Source: Oscillospiraceae bacterium
GTDB lineage: Bacteria > Bacillota_A > Clostridia > Oscillospirales > JAAYXM01
Direction of reading: 5' to 3'
DNA length: 23,514 nt
Assembly (NCBI GenBank): GCA_017408185.1
Contig: JAFQVE010000488.1
Span: 1-23,514, forward strand
Part shown: positions 16,258-23,514 of the stretch, in pieces
How positions within the stretch are numbered: the first letter of the stretch is position 1
Layout of the letters: every line of letters begins with the position of its first letter
The notes under the pieces: generated by a model
The model's database searches: none
The model's input: the letters and a program-made list of their open reading frames with translations, nothing else
Told to the model about the DNA's origin: nothing
Program-made: the position numbers and the translations under genes

Positions 16258-17817
16258 TTGCATATGAAACAAATTTTTGTAAATTCGCAGAAAACCACAA
16301 GAAAGATACATAACTTCTGGAACAACATACATTTTCATCCTACAGATGCGATTGAAGATATATGGGGGCAAAAAATCCTTGATAGAGTCAGTGCCGATAA
16401 CGTAGCGAAAATGGTCAGAGTATACGCTATGCTTGAGGATATTGTCTACGAAGATGAAAACGGTGAGCTTGCATACGACTTCACCGAGACGGATACAAGA
16501 ATAGACTATATGGTATCACGAGGATTTTCACTCCTCATATGTATGAATTTCCTGCCCCTTGCAATTGCGAAGGACAAGTCGATTATGTCAGACTATCCCC
16601 GTTATAAAAGCAAGCACCTTTCCGGCTCCGTGCCGTCAGATTACAGACTCTGGCAGGAAGTGTGTGCAAAATTCGTTTCTCATCTCATTGAGCGTTACGG
16701 AGAAGAGCTCGTTTCAACCTGGTATTTCCATTGCTGGAACGAACCGAACTCCCCCGCCTTCTTTATGTCGGATTGCAAGGATTGGGAGCTTGTTACGAAT
16801 GAATATATCAAGCTTTATGACTTTTTTGCAGAAGGAATTAAAAGCGTTTCTGAGAAACTGAAGGTAGGAGGTCCGTCTGCGGCATTGGTTCAGCTTTCCT
16901 CTACCCCACGAACAGATGAATATGGTCCGCTTATAGATTCGCTGTTTATAAAGAAGTTTATGATGCATATAAAAAGCGGCATCAACCATGCAAACGGAAA
17001 AATCGGAACGGCATTTAACTTCTATTCCGTTCACACCTACGGAGACGTTTTGGAATGTATAAATCGAAATTCTCTTGATTTCAAACAATGTACCGATATG
17101 CTTATAAACTACAGGCGAGTTGCTGAGGATTGCGGTTTCGGTGACATCGAAATGATTTCCGACGAATGGGAAATGTGCGGCGGTGGCGGTGCAACAGTTG
17201 ATGAATATCCGTTCTTTGAATACCGCAACGGCGAAAAATTTCCGTCGCTTTATTTCGCAACGGTTGAGGATATAATCAAGCGTGAAATTCCACTTTCAAG
17301 GCTTATGATATGTTTATCAGGTCAGCACGAGCTTCCCCGTGATTTTTGCGGAACACGCACATTTGCAACGAAGAATGGGTTTGTAACACCGATTTACAAT
17401 GCTTATGCTCTCTCTGCGATGCTCGGCGAGTCGCTTCTTGAATTTGATGCAGACAAAGAGCTTGGAGTTATTCCAACAGCTTGCGACAACGGTGATATTG
17501 CAGTTGCGGTATTTAACTTTTCAAAGAATCTTCTCCACACCAAAGGAGCACTCAACACAAGACTTCGAGTTAAGCTTGATGGTGACAAATACATAGTTTC
17601 ACACTACCGTATTGACAAATCAAACTGCAACGCATACACAGCTTGGAAGGAACTCGGAAAGCCCGATTGTTGTTCACAGGATGAATCGGAAATCATCAAT
17701 AAAGCAAGCATCTTAAAATCTTGGTATGAGGATGAAGTTTTTGAGGGAACAGAGTTTTCTCTTGATATGCAAATGCCTGATTATTCTGTTTCACTTCTGA
17801 AATTCAAAAGAATATAG
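16258..17817 (+). CDS. GH39-like glycoside hydrolase (beta-xylosidase-type)
   Basis: The protein has 519 residues from TTG at 16258. GAGGAG at 16246-16251 lies 6 bases upstream and overlaps the previous stop codon; an ATG at 16264 two codons later is the alternative start but is 12 bases from that site. The (beta/alpha)8 clan-A pattern is clear: YFHCWNEPN gives the acid/base E162 and MISDEWEMCGGGG gives the nucleophile candidate E303. Between them lies FNFYSVHTYGD, typical of GH39. The N-terminal IHNFWNN and the C-terminal beta domain from about residue 400 also fit GH39. This family holds beta-xylosidases, alpha-iduronidases and others, so the sugar removed is uncertain. No signal peptide is present, so it should act on imported oligosaccharides. 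It is the last gene of the plus-strand group and ends at a strong terminator. Confidence 0.75.
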   Translation: MHMKQIFVNSQKTTRKIHNFWNNIHFHPTDAIEDIWGQKILDRVSADNVAKMVRVYAMLEDIVYEDENGELAYDFTETDTRIDYMVSRGFSLLICMNFLPLAIAKDKSIMSDYPRYKSKHLSGSVPSDYRLWQEVCAKFVSHLIERYGEELVSTWYFHCWNEPNSPAFFMSDCKDWELVTNEYIKLYDFFAEGIKSVSEKLKVGGPSAALVQLSSTPRTDEYGPLIDSLFIKKFMMHIKSGINHANGKIGTAFNFYSVHTYGDVLECINRNSLDFKQCTDMLINYRRVAEDCGFGDIEMISDEWEMCGGGGATVDEYPFFEYRNGEKFPSLYFATVEDIIKREIPLSRLMICLSGQHELPRDFCGTRTFATKNGFVTPIYNAYALSAMLGESLLEFDADKELGVIPTACDNGDIAVAVFNFSKNLLHTKGALNTRLRVKLDGDKYIVSHYRIDKSNCNAYTAWKELGKPDCCSQDESEIINKASILKSWYEDEVFEGTEFSLDMQMPDYSVSLLKFKRI

Positions 17818-17835
17818 AAAAAGTTTCAAAAAGCT

Positions 17836-17878
17836 TGATATGCACCCCAAAAGTGTTTGACTTTCGGGGTGCATATCA
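17836..17878. terminator. Bidirectional rho-independent terminator
   Basis: A perfect 13-bp inverted repeat (TGATATGCACCCC at 17836-17848 and its complement at 17866-17878), with possible extra AAAG/CTTT pairing inside, lies between the convergent GH39-like and SGNH genes. The plus side continues GTTTTATATT and the minus side AAGCTTTTTGAAAC, so it can serve both transcripts. Confidence 0.88.
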
Positions 17879-17912
17879 GTTTTATATTCATCATTTTTGT
17901 CCATGCATTTTT

Positions 17913-18629
17913 CTACTGCAATATAGTTTCAACAAGTGAAGTCGCAAAAAGATTGTGCATTTCTCTTGTAGGATGATTTAACTTGTTTGAGAGAAGTTCG
18001 GTGACATTCACGCCAAGCTCCGACATTCTCTTCCACTTTGCATAGACATCGCAAACCGGTATTCCCTCTTCCCTACAAAGAGCTCTTGCCGCATCCATAT
18101 AGGAATCAAGCACACCACGGTTTTGTCTCTCGGAAAGCGTTTCCGCAAGCTCTGCGAAATCAGAGTGAATCAGCTCGCTCACATTTTCACACATCATATT
18201 GGGTGTCATAAATATAATCTCACTTCCCGATTCACGAAGACGGGCAAAAATTCCACGAAGACTTTCAACGTATTCCGAAAGTCCTGCTTCCTCTTTTCCG
18301 CAATCATTGAGACCAAAGCAGACTACAGTAAGATCAGGCTTTTTTGAAATGACATCACGCTCAATGCGTGAAAGACCATAAGCCGCATCCGTTCCTGCAA
18401 TACCTGCGTTGATTATATTGAGAGGGACAGTCGGAAAAAGAACTCCGAGGATCTCCGACACCTTTTTGTGATAAACACTTTCGCGATCAAACACGTTGTT
18501 AAAGCCCCCACTTCTACGCACCTCAAGCTCAAAACAGCCTTCGGTTACGCTATCACCAAAGAAAGCAATTGTTGGGCGAGGATTGTTTGCATCCTTTGCC
18601 TTTTTTGCAATTTTTTCGATTATTTTCAT
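17913..18629 (-). CDS. SGNH/GDSL-family hydrolase (carbohydrate esterase-like)
   Basis: The protein has 238 residues and no signal peptide. Block I is FFGDSVTEG with nucleophile S27. Block II is NAGIAGTD, with the oxyanion Gly in it. Block III is FGLND with N108. The C-terminal block is NHPTREMH, where H219 is the likely catalytic His. The Asp usually three residues before that His is a Lys here (K216), so the triad acid is missing or supplied from elsewhere. Family members remove acetyl or other acyl groups from sugars and lipids. The start codon overlaps the stop of the upstream esterase by ATGA, indicating translational coupling as the last gene of the GH43 operon. A sugar-deacetylating role is inferred from that context. 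Confidence 0.85.
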   Translation of the reverse strand: MKIIEKIAKKAKDANNPRPTIAFFGDSVTEGCFELEVRRSGGFNNVFDRESVYHKKVSEILGVLFPTVPLNIINAGIAGTDAAYGLSRIERDVISKKPDLTVVCFGLNDCGKEEAGLSEYVESLRGIFARLRESGSEIIFMTPNMMCENVSELIHSDFAELAETLSERQNRGVLDSYMDAARALCREEGIPVCDVYAKWKRMSELGVNVTELLSNKLNHPTREMHNLFATSLVETILQ

Positions 18630-19483
18630 TTTAAAACATCACCCATAAATTCATCAGCAAACCATTCCTGCAACTTTGGCACATAATGCGCTCGGTCAGA
18701 TGCGAGAATACCGTAGTACAAATTATCGTTTGAATCCCAATAGGGAGAATTTCTCGGATCAATGAGCTTTGCACCAAAACGGTTTGCCTGGCGTTCAATT
18801 TCAGCATTTATGTAGTTCTCCGCCTCAAGAGGAAGCTCAAATCTCTCAAGACCGCCACGGACGACAACCTTATAAAGATAGGTGGGAACATCTCCGCCCA
18901 TAGACTTTCGCATAACATCGAAGTGATAGTCGTATCTTTCCTTGAAATCCTCACGAAGATATGCCTCATACCAGACTTCCTGCTCGCAACCAAGCCAATG
19001 CCAGCCTATAACTTCAGGGTTTTTGCCCGATTCACGGAGATTTTTAAGTGCAAGGCTCTGGATATAAAGCGCAAGCGGAAGAAGAGAAATATCCGCCTCA
19101 CCAAGAATTCCCGGCTTTATTACCCTTTCCTTATCACGATTCCACATTCCGTTTATGATACCCTGACTTCCCACCGAGAGTTGGACGATATAGAGATCAG
19201 GCAAACGCTTGCCCTCATCAATCGCCGCCTGCCACTTCTTTGCAACGAAATACGCAAGGCTTGCCGTGTGATCCTGTGTCTCACCGAGATTCTTGCCGCC
19301 GCTCGTCCATCCCGACCAGACAACATCCGAGATATCAAAACTCTGATTCGGATTTCTGTCAAGACCGAAAACATTCTTCATCGGAACGAGGACTTTATCC
19401 TCCTCCGCAAGAAACTGCTGGTGTGCCGTCGCATTGGACTGACCGCTTATAAAAACCACCGCTGCCTTTGTATCTTTTTTCAT
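18626..19483 (-). CDS. SASA-type carbohydrate esterase (sialate O-acetylesterase-like)
   Basis: The chosen start is ATG at 19483, 6 bases after AAGGTG; ATG at 19489 touches that site, and the farther ATG at 19513 would overlap the isomerase gene by 20 bases. The result is 285 aa. FISGQSNATA gives the SASA-domain nucleophile S16, QLSVGSQG the oxyanion Gly region, GWHWLGCEQE a conserved core block, and SDRAHY the Asp-His pair (D263, H266). No signal peptide, so it acts inside the cell. The family hydrolyses O-acetyl esters on sialic acid, xylo-oligosaccharides and related glycans (CE6-like members also use this fold). Sialic acid itself is not implied here, since no sialidase or NanA-type gene is present. 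With the downstream SGNH enzyme it suggests an acylated substrate. Confidence 0.8.
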   Translation of the reverse strand: MKKDTKAAVVFISGQSNATAHQQFLAEEDKVLVPMKNVFGLDRNPNQSFDISDVVWSGWTSGGKNLGETQDHTASLAYFVAKKWQAAIDEGKRLPDLYIVQLSVGSQGIINGMWNRDKERVIKPGILGEADISLLPLALYIQSLALKNLRESGKNPEVIGWHWLGCEQEVWYEAYLREDFKERYDYHFDVMRKSMGGDVPTYLYKVVVRGGLERFELPLEAENYINAEIERQANRFGAKLIDPRNSPYWDSNDNLYYGILASDRAHYVPKLQEWFADEFMGDVLK

Positions 19484-19493
19484 TTTCATCACC

Positions 19494-20066
19494 TTATTCC
19501 GGTTTTGTCTCAAGCTTAAGCGGGAAATCTCCGAGCTTATTTACTTTAAAGCCGTTCTTTTTATACTCTTCATAATCAAATGCCTCAAGCTCATCAATGG
19601 CGAGCTTATGGAATTCATAGAAGTTATACCACCATTCGTAACCCGAGCCAAGCTCTGCATTAAGGTATGCATCTGCTATATCACAGCCCATTGCAGGTGC
19701 AACATAGAACGCACCCATTGCAAGAACATTGACGCCATTGCCCGTGATTGCACGGAGTGCTGCAGGAACGCTTTCAACAACACCTGCATGGACATGAGGA
19801 CACTTACTTGCAGCGATATGGATTCCCATACCCGTTCCGCAGAAAAGAAGTGCCCTTTCAAACTCGCCCTCACTTATCATAGAGCCGACACGGAGTCCGA
19901 CTCTGTGGAACATCAAATCGGTGTCATCGGGGTCAGAATCAGCTCTCACGCCAACATCCGTTATCTTCCAGCCTTTTGCCTTGAGATGCGCAACTACTGC
20001 CTCCTTAAGGGGATATCCTGCAAAATCTGCACCTACAACGAGATACTTATCTTTGACTGTTTTCAT
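19494..20066 (-). CDS. RpiB/LacA/LacB-family sugar-phosphate isomerase, atypical active site
   Basis: The start is ATG at 20066, 8 bases after GGAGG; the upstream ATG at 20081 contains part of that site. The protein has 190 residues, about 40 more than a usual RpiB. GADFAGYPLKE at 12-22 is the family's first loop, LLFCGTGMGIHIAASK carries the catalytic base C76, and GNGVNVLAMGAF matches the NxANVLALG block. The family interconverts aldose and ketose phosphates (ribose-5-P/ribulose-5-P, galactose-6-P/tagatose-6-P, tetrulose phosphates). Two His residues that open the sugar ring in typical RpiB are replaced: the DHAG loop reads DFAG (F15) and the His before the conserved Asn reads Gly (G109). 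Residues 145-190 form an extra C-terminal tail. Substrate probably differs from ribose-5-phosphate. It is second in the GH43 operon. Confidence 0.85.
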   Translation of the reverse strand: MKTVKDKYLVVGADFAGYPLKEAVVAHLKAKGWKITDVGVRADSDPDDTDLMFHRVGLRVGSMISEGEFERALLFCGTGMGIHIAASKCPHVHAGVVESVPAALRAITGNGVNVLAMGAFYVAPAMGCDIADAYLNAELGSGYEWWYNFYEFHKLAIDELEAFDYEEYKKNGFKVNKLGDFPLKLETKPE

Positions 20067-20090
20067 TTTAATTTCCTCCATTTTATAATT

Positions 20091-21542
20091 TTAATGAGCG
20101 CACTTTCCGAATACCGTAAAGCTGATAACTCCGGGTGTTATGCCCCGAGGTGCCCCAAGCACCGTGAGCTTTACCTTTCTTGCCGTTACGGTCGGGAATG
20201 TACGATAATCAACACAATAGTCAATCTTGTTTTCCGATGCATCAACCAAACATTTCCATTCATCGGAATCGGGAGATGTATATTCAACTTTATATTGGAA
20301 GGCTCCCGGATTTATTCCTTTGAGCGTTTCCATCCCGATATCACGCCAGATGATACGACAGGACTCAATGTTGTAGCCCTTTTCCGCCGCAAGATCAATC
20401 TCAATCCATCTTTCCTTATCTTCTTCAGCGGGCTGCCACCATGTAATAGCACTATCATCGGTAGCATAAATCGGATCACGTCCCGGAACAAAGCTTGATG
20501 CCACTATCGGTTGGAAGAAAGTGAGTGGCAGAAGTCCTGCATCATTGCCAAGCTCGGGATTTTTTAAAACTCCCGGTGCAAACTGCGGTGTTTCTGTGAG
20601 AGCCGGACAATAAAGCTCTCCGTTTTCGTCTATTCCGAGAGGATCCATACCTACTCTTCTCTCAAACTTATACCCATAACCAAAAAAGTATGTATAGAAT
20701 ACCCAAAGTGTGTTATCAGGACCTTCCGCAATACTTCCGTGACCTGCACCACGAAGAAAGCCGTTTCTCTTAAGAGTGAGAGGGTCGTGCTTTTCCTGAC
20801 GCTTAAATCCCGAAAGCGGACCTTCATCGGAATACATAACTCCGCAAGCATATGTTGAATACTGAGTTCCGCTTCCCGAATAAAGAAGGTAATAGCGGCT
20901 TCCGATTTTAATCATCCATTGTCCTTCCGTCCAGCCGATACGCTCGTTCTGATTGTATTCTCCGTGGCGTTCCCACTCCTTATCGGGTGAAAAAGAGTTT
21001 ATCCAGACGGGCTCGCTTATAAGCTTCCACGGCTCATTCGGATCACATTCTGCACCAACCGTTCCGGTGACACATTCAATATCTTCATCCTCATTCGGCT
21101 CTCTTATTTCACACCAATAGAAATAAAGACGGTCATTCTCCGTAAAGTAACAACCATCGGGAACTTCCATTTGGTTGCCGTGCATATCCGTGAGGTTTCC
21201 GCAATGCTTGAACGGACCGAGTGGGCTATCTGAAACGTACATTTCAGGCATACTGTGACCGCTTAAGTACCACTTTCCTCTGAACTGTACTACTGCAGGA
21301 CTATAGCGCAGATTCTCAACACCGATATCAACTTTTTCCCAATGTACGAAATCCTCCGTTACGTGGGCAACGCTGTAACTTGAATACATAATCCACTTGC
21401 CGTCGTGATATATAACGCTGGGGTCGGAAATTGAGCGATAATCCTTATAATCACTTACATTCAAACCGCAAATTGATATATCAAGCCATCTTCCGCTTCC
21501 TACTTTTTCAACGCATAACGGATTGCAATATGTTTTTTTCAT
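20091..21542 (-). CDS. GH43-like glycoside hydrolase with C-terminal discoidin-like domain
   Basis: The protein has 483 residues from an ATG preceded by GAGGTG. The five-bladed beta-propeller of GH43 is suggested by SISDPSVIYHDGKWIMYSS with catalytic base D40, MEVPDGCYF with D129 as the likely pKa-modulating Asp, WTEGQWMIK with the acid E206, and GAGHGS (H268), a common GH43 motif near the active-site calcium. Residues about 351-480 form a beta-sandwich of the F5/8-type-C (discoidin) kind, with WIEIDLAAEKGYNIESCRI and ARKVKLTVLG. GH43 enzymes are arabinofuranosidases, xylosidases, arabinanases and galactosidases. No signal peptide is present, so it works on imported oligomers. It is the first gene of a four-gene operon with short gaps. 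Confidence 0.85.
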   Translation of the reverse strand: MKKTYCNPLCVEKVGSGRWLDISICGLNVSDYKDYRSISDPSVIYHDGKWIMYSSYSVAHVTEDFVHWEKVDIGVENLRYSPAVVQFRGKWYLSGHSMPEMYVSDSPLGPFKHCGNLTDMHGNQMEVPDGCYFTENDRLYFYWCEIREPNEDEDIECVTGTVGAECDPNEPWKLISEPVWINSFSPDKEWERHGEYNQNERIGWTEGQWMIKIGSRYYLLYSGSGTQYSTYACGVMYSDEGPLSGFKRQEKHDPLTLKRNGFLRGAGHGSIAEGPDNTLWVFYTYFFGYGYKFERRVGMDPLGIDENGELYCPALTETPQFAPGVLKNPELGNDAGLLPLTFFQPIVASSFVPGRDPIYATDDSAITWWQPAEEDKERWIEIDLAAEKGYNIESCRIIWRDIGMETLKGINPGAFQYKVEYTSPDSDEWKCLVDASENKIDYCVDYRTFPTVTARKVKLTVLGAPRGITPGVISFTVFGKCAH

Positions 21543-21577
21543 TTTGACACCTCTGTTTGGATTAGTTTTCTGTTTTC

Positions 21578-21607
21578 ATTATAAACCATAGTACGCCTTC
21601 AAAGCAA
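21578..21607 (-). promoter_or_regulatory. Promoter of the GH43-isomerase-esterase operon
   Basis: On the minus strand TTGCTT (21607-21602) is followed by an 18-base spacer and a perfect TATAAT (21583-21578). The predicted start is about 30 bases before the GH43 ATG at 21542. The weak -35 box fits a gene that needs an activator such as the AraC proteins. Confidence 0.55.
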
Positions 21608-21627
21608 TACTCAAATTCGTTAATTTT

Positions 21628-21657
21628 ATGGGTGGAAGCACGCCTGCTCCCACCCAT
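21628..21657. terminator. Hairpin terminator after the right-hand SLH gene
   Basis: ATGGGTGG (21628-21635) pairs with CCACCCAT (21650-21657), one A-C mismatch follows, then AGCA/TGCT closes a CGCC loop. It lies 5 bases after the stop codon at 21663. The T-run (CTTTTTTATTTT) lies on the plus-strand side, while the minus-strand side continues AAAATTAACG, so termination of the minus-strand gene may be imperfect and some read-through into the GH43 operon is possible. Confidence 0.6.
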
Positions 21658-21662
21658 CTTTT

Positions 21663-23514
21663 TTATTTTGCAATATAATCGAGAATTCGCTTAATGAGAA
21701 CTGCTACTTCTGCCCTTGTTGTGTAATCGGCAGGTGCGATTTTTCCGTTCTTTCCGTTTACAAGACCGGCTGTTATGAGTGCCGAGACGGCTTCTTTTGC
21801 ATAGTCGGAGACATCAGAGAAATCCGCATATTCAACATCTCCGTTTTCAAGTTCCACACCAAGCTTCTGCATTGCACGGTATACAATTACCATCATATCC
21901 TGACGAGTGATTGTGTTTTTCGGTGCATATTTATTATCGCCAATTCCGTTTACAATGCCTGTGTTTCGGGCGATTGCAAGTTCTTTTGCAAAGTAATCGG
22001 AAGCATCAACATCTGCAAAATTCTCTGTGTTATCGCTTGAAAGCTCAAAAGCACGAACAAGGAGAATTGCAAAATCTGCACGTGTGATGTTATTTGCAGG
22101 TGAGAAGGTTGTCTCACTCGTTCCCTTGATAATTCCTTCTTCCGCAAGAGCGTTGATAGCATCACTTGCCCAAGCGTGTGCACCAAGATCAACAAATCCT
22201 CCGGTGGTTTCCGGAACATCGGGAGTTTCAACTTCCGGCTTTGAAGGTTCACTCGGCGCTGTGGAAGTTCCTACACCGCCTCCACCGGTTCCCCCACCGC
22301 CGGTGCCACCGCCGCCTGTTCCGGCTTCTCCTGTTCCACCACTCGGTGTTGAAGGTGTGGTCGGAGTATTCGAAGTATTCGGAGTTTCAGGTTGAGTCGG
22401 AGTTGTTGTTCCGCCCGTTGTTGAACCATAAACATCAACAGTAAAGTGAACAGTAGTTTCAAGTGCTCCGTCATTTGCAGATATTGCAACGTGGTTCTCA
22501 CCAATCTGTGATTTATCGGGCTTCCATACGAGGCTCAAGCCGTCTTCACTTATCGCCATACCTCTCGGAAGCGATGTCCCGACAAGTTCAAGCTTCTTTC
22601 CAACAGGACTTACTGCTTCTATCGGAATCGTTATCAAGCTTCCAACAGATGCTGTCACATCATTGATTTCCTTGAAGACAGGAGCGTTGTTTGTTACCGA
22701 CGGCATCGGAATTCTCAATGAATTTCCTTTTGCAACGTTATAAACATAACCCTGCTTTGTATCATTTGCATTTACATAGCTTCTGATTACAGACACATCT
22801 CCGATATCAAGCTTTACATTTCCATCCTCAAGAGATGCAGACTCAATTCTGTATGCACCATTCTGAACACCGTCATTATCAACGTATACATACTTTCCTG
22901 CAAGAGCTTCAACATCAGTTTCCATATCGGGTTTATATACGATATAGTTCTGCTTTGAAAGCTCTTCGGTGAAGCTCTGTACTGTTCCCGTGTAAGCCGC
23001 AATTGATTCTTCCGATTCAGCATCAACAAGCTTCAAGACCTCACCGTCATTAAGATAGGAATACATAATATTTCCTTCAGCATCAAAGGAAACCACACCG
23101 GCAAAACCTCGGAATGCAATCTTATCATCAATAACGTAATCGGCGGCATTGTTGGTTGAATAGATAATATAATCAACTCTTCCGCTTTCAAGAGTTACCT
23201 TGACTGCACTGTAAGCATCAAGAACACCCGGCTTTGAGCTCTCTTCACGAACCATTGAAGCCTTTTCTATCGATTTGATATACTTATTCGTCACGTCATA
23301 GGGTTCAAACACGGTTGTAAATACAGTATCGAGGTTTGTTCCCTTTCTTCTGACCAACATATACTCAAGGTTTCCTGCGTGAGCATTACTCTTGTTCTGC
23401 GGAGGAAGTGCCTTCGCAAAGGTCACTTCGGAAACGGGGCTGTCGTTCAGCATCGTGACACGAAGTCTCACATCACGCTTCTTATCCATAACCTTTTTCC
23501 AGTCCTTGACATTG
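21663..23514 (-). CDS. C-terminal part of a second SLH-anchored heparinase-like protein (5' end outside window)
   Basis: The frame runs open to the right edge (616 residues plus stop); the ATG at 23489 is internal, because codons before it (NVKDWKKV) continue the alignment with ITDYRKAI of the giant lyase. The visible part matches residues about 2289-2873 of that protein: the beta region after the lyase core (LRVTMLND, LVRRKGTNLDTVFTTVFEPY, YVDNDGVQNGAYRIES), an Ig-like domain (GTSLPRGMAISEDG), a Thr/Pro/Gly linker with a (TGGGG)3 run, and three SLH repeats with TRAD, TRQD and TRAE. By homology the missing N-terminal part should hold a lyase domain and perhaps the same modules, but this is inference. 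The SLH repeats place it on the cell wall. Confidence 0.88.
   Translation of the reverse strand, partial: NVKDWKKVMDKKRDVRLRVTMLNDSPVSEVTFAKALPPQNKSNAHAGNLEYMLVRRKGTNLDTVFTTVFEPYDVTNKYIKSIEKASMVREESSKPGVLDAYSAVKVTLESGRVDYIIYSTNNAADYVIDDKIAFRGFAGVVSFDAEGNIMYSYLNDGEVLKLVDAESEESIAAYTGTVQSFTEELSKQNYIVYKPDMETDVEALAGKYVYVDNDGVQNGAYRIESASLEDGNVKLDIGDVSVIRSYVNANDTKQGYVYNVAKGNSLRIPMPSVTNNAPVFKEINDVTASVGSLITIPIEAVSPVGKKLELVGTSLPRGMAISEDGLSLVWKPDKSQIGENHVAISANDGALETTVHFTVDVYGSTTGGTTTPTQPETPNTSNTPTTPSTPSGGTGEAGTGGGGTGGGGTGGGGVGTSTAPSEPSKPEVETPDVPETTGGFVDLGAHAWASDAINALAEEGIIKGTSETTFSPANNITRADFAILLVRAFELSSDNTENFADVDASDYFAKELAIARNTGIVNGIGDNKYAPKNTITRQDMMVIVYRAMQKLGVELENGDVEYADFSDVSDYAKEAVSALITAGLVNGKNGKIAPADYTTRAEVAVLIKRILDYIAK
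21663..23514 (-). repeat. Copy 2 of long direct repeat (lyase C-terminus plus SLH)
   Basis: Same orientation as copy 1 at 2663-4420, about 19 kb apart. The two copies bracket the regulators, the secreted operon and the cytoplasmic enzyme genes. The linkers differ in length and composition (glycine runs here, Thr/Pro/Ser there), so the copies are diverged paralogs and not an assembly artefact. Confidence 0.75.
22275..22319 (-). repeat. Three 15-base tandem repeats encoding (TGGGG)3
   Basis: The linker before the SLH repeats contains three consecutive Thr-Gly-Gly-Gly-Gly units, each 15 bases with third-position variation. It is absent from the matching linker of the giant lyase. The unit is a multiple of three, so length changes would keep the frame and only lengthen or shorten the tether. 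Confidence 0.75.

Noticed and set aside
18626..19483. Sialic acid catabolism, suggested by the SASA domain
   Set aside because: No sialidase, NanA, NanE or NanK-type gene is present; the same fold deacetylates many other glycans.
19484..19513. Upstream start for the SASA esterase
   Set aside because: It overlaps the isomerase stop region and lacks a properly spaced ribosome binding site, while AAGGTG is correctly spaced for 19483.

Overview
The window looks like part of a polysaccharide-degradation locus from an anaerobic Gram-positive bacterium, most likely a gut-type member of the Clostridia. The grounds are three-copy SLH (S-layer homology) anchors on secreted proteins, strong AGGAG-type ribosome binding sites, GTG and TTG starts, AraC-type regulators beside secreted carbohydrate-active proteins, and moderate GC content. 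No rRNA, tRNA, insertion sequence, prophage or CRISPR array is visible. Coding density is high and no gene-free gap exceeds about 230 bases.

Layout. (1) Positions 1-1427, minus: an open frame cut by the left edge that fuses a metallo-beta-lactamase-fold hydrolase to a glycerophosphodiester phosphodiesterase domain. (2) 1654-2586, plus: an AraC-family regulator transcribed divergently from it and convergently with the next gene across a perfect 17-bp terminator stem. (3) 14051 down to 2663, minus: two secreted proteins, probably co-transcribed. The upstream one (895 aa) has no enzyme domain. The downstream one (2873 aa) is a giant SLH-anchored protein with a heparinase II/III-type lyase core. 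Both begin with copies of the same roughly 170-residue beta-rich module, each followed by an Ig-like (Big_2-type) domain. (4) 14180-17817, plus: a second AraC regulator, a Gfo/Idh/MocA oxidoreductase and a GH39-like glycosidase. (5) 21542 down to 17913, minus: a compact operon of GH43 glycosidase, RpiB/LacAB-type isomerase, SASA-type esterase and SGNH esterase. (6) 23514 down to 21663, minus: the C-terminal 616 residues of a second SLH-anchored protein, paralogous to the end of the 2873-aa protein and cut by the right edge.

Working model (inference): one or two surface-anchored lyases bind and cleave a uronic-acid-containing polysaccharide outside the cell. Oligosaccharides are imported by a transporter that is not in this window. 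The cytoplasmic GH39-like, GH43 and two esterase proteins, none with a signal peptide, trim and deacylate them. The oxidoreductase and the isomerase convert the released sugars. The AraC regulator at 14180 sits in a face-to-face promoter region with the secreted-protein operon and is the best candidate local activator. The substrate cannot be named from sequence alone.

The least familiar element is the repeated N-terminal module family: five copies in the lyase and two in its neighbour, in three divergence classes. It looks like a carbohydrate-binding beta-sandwich, but I do not recognise it as a named family.
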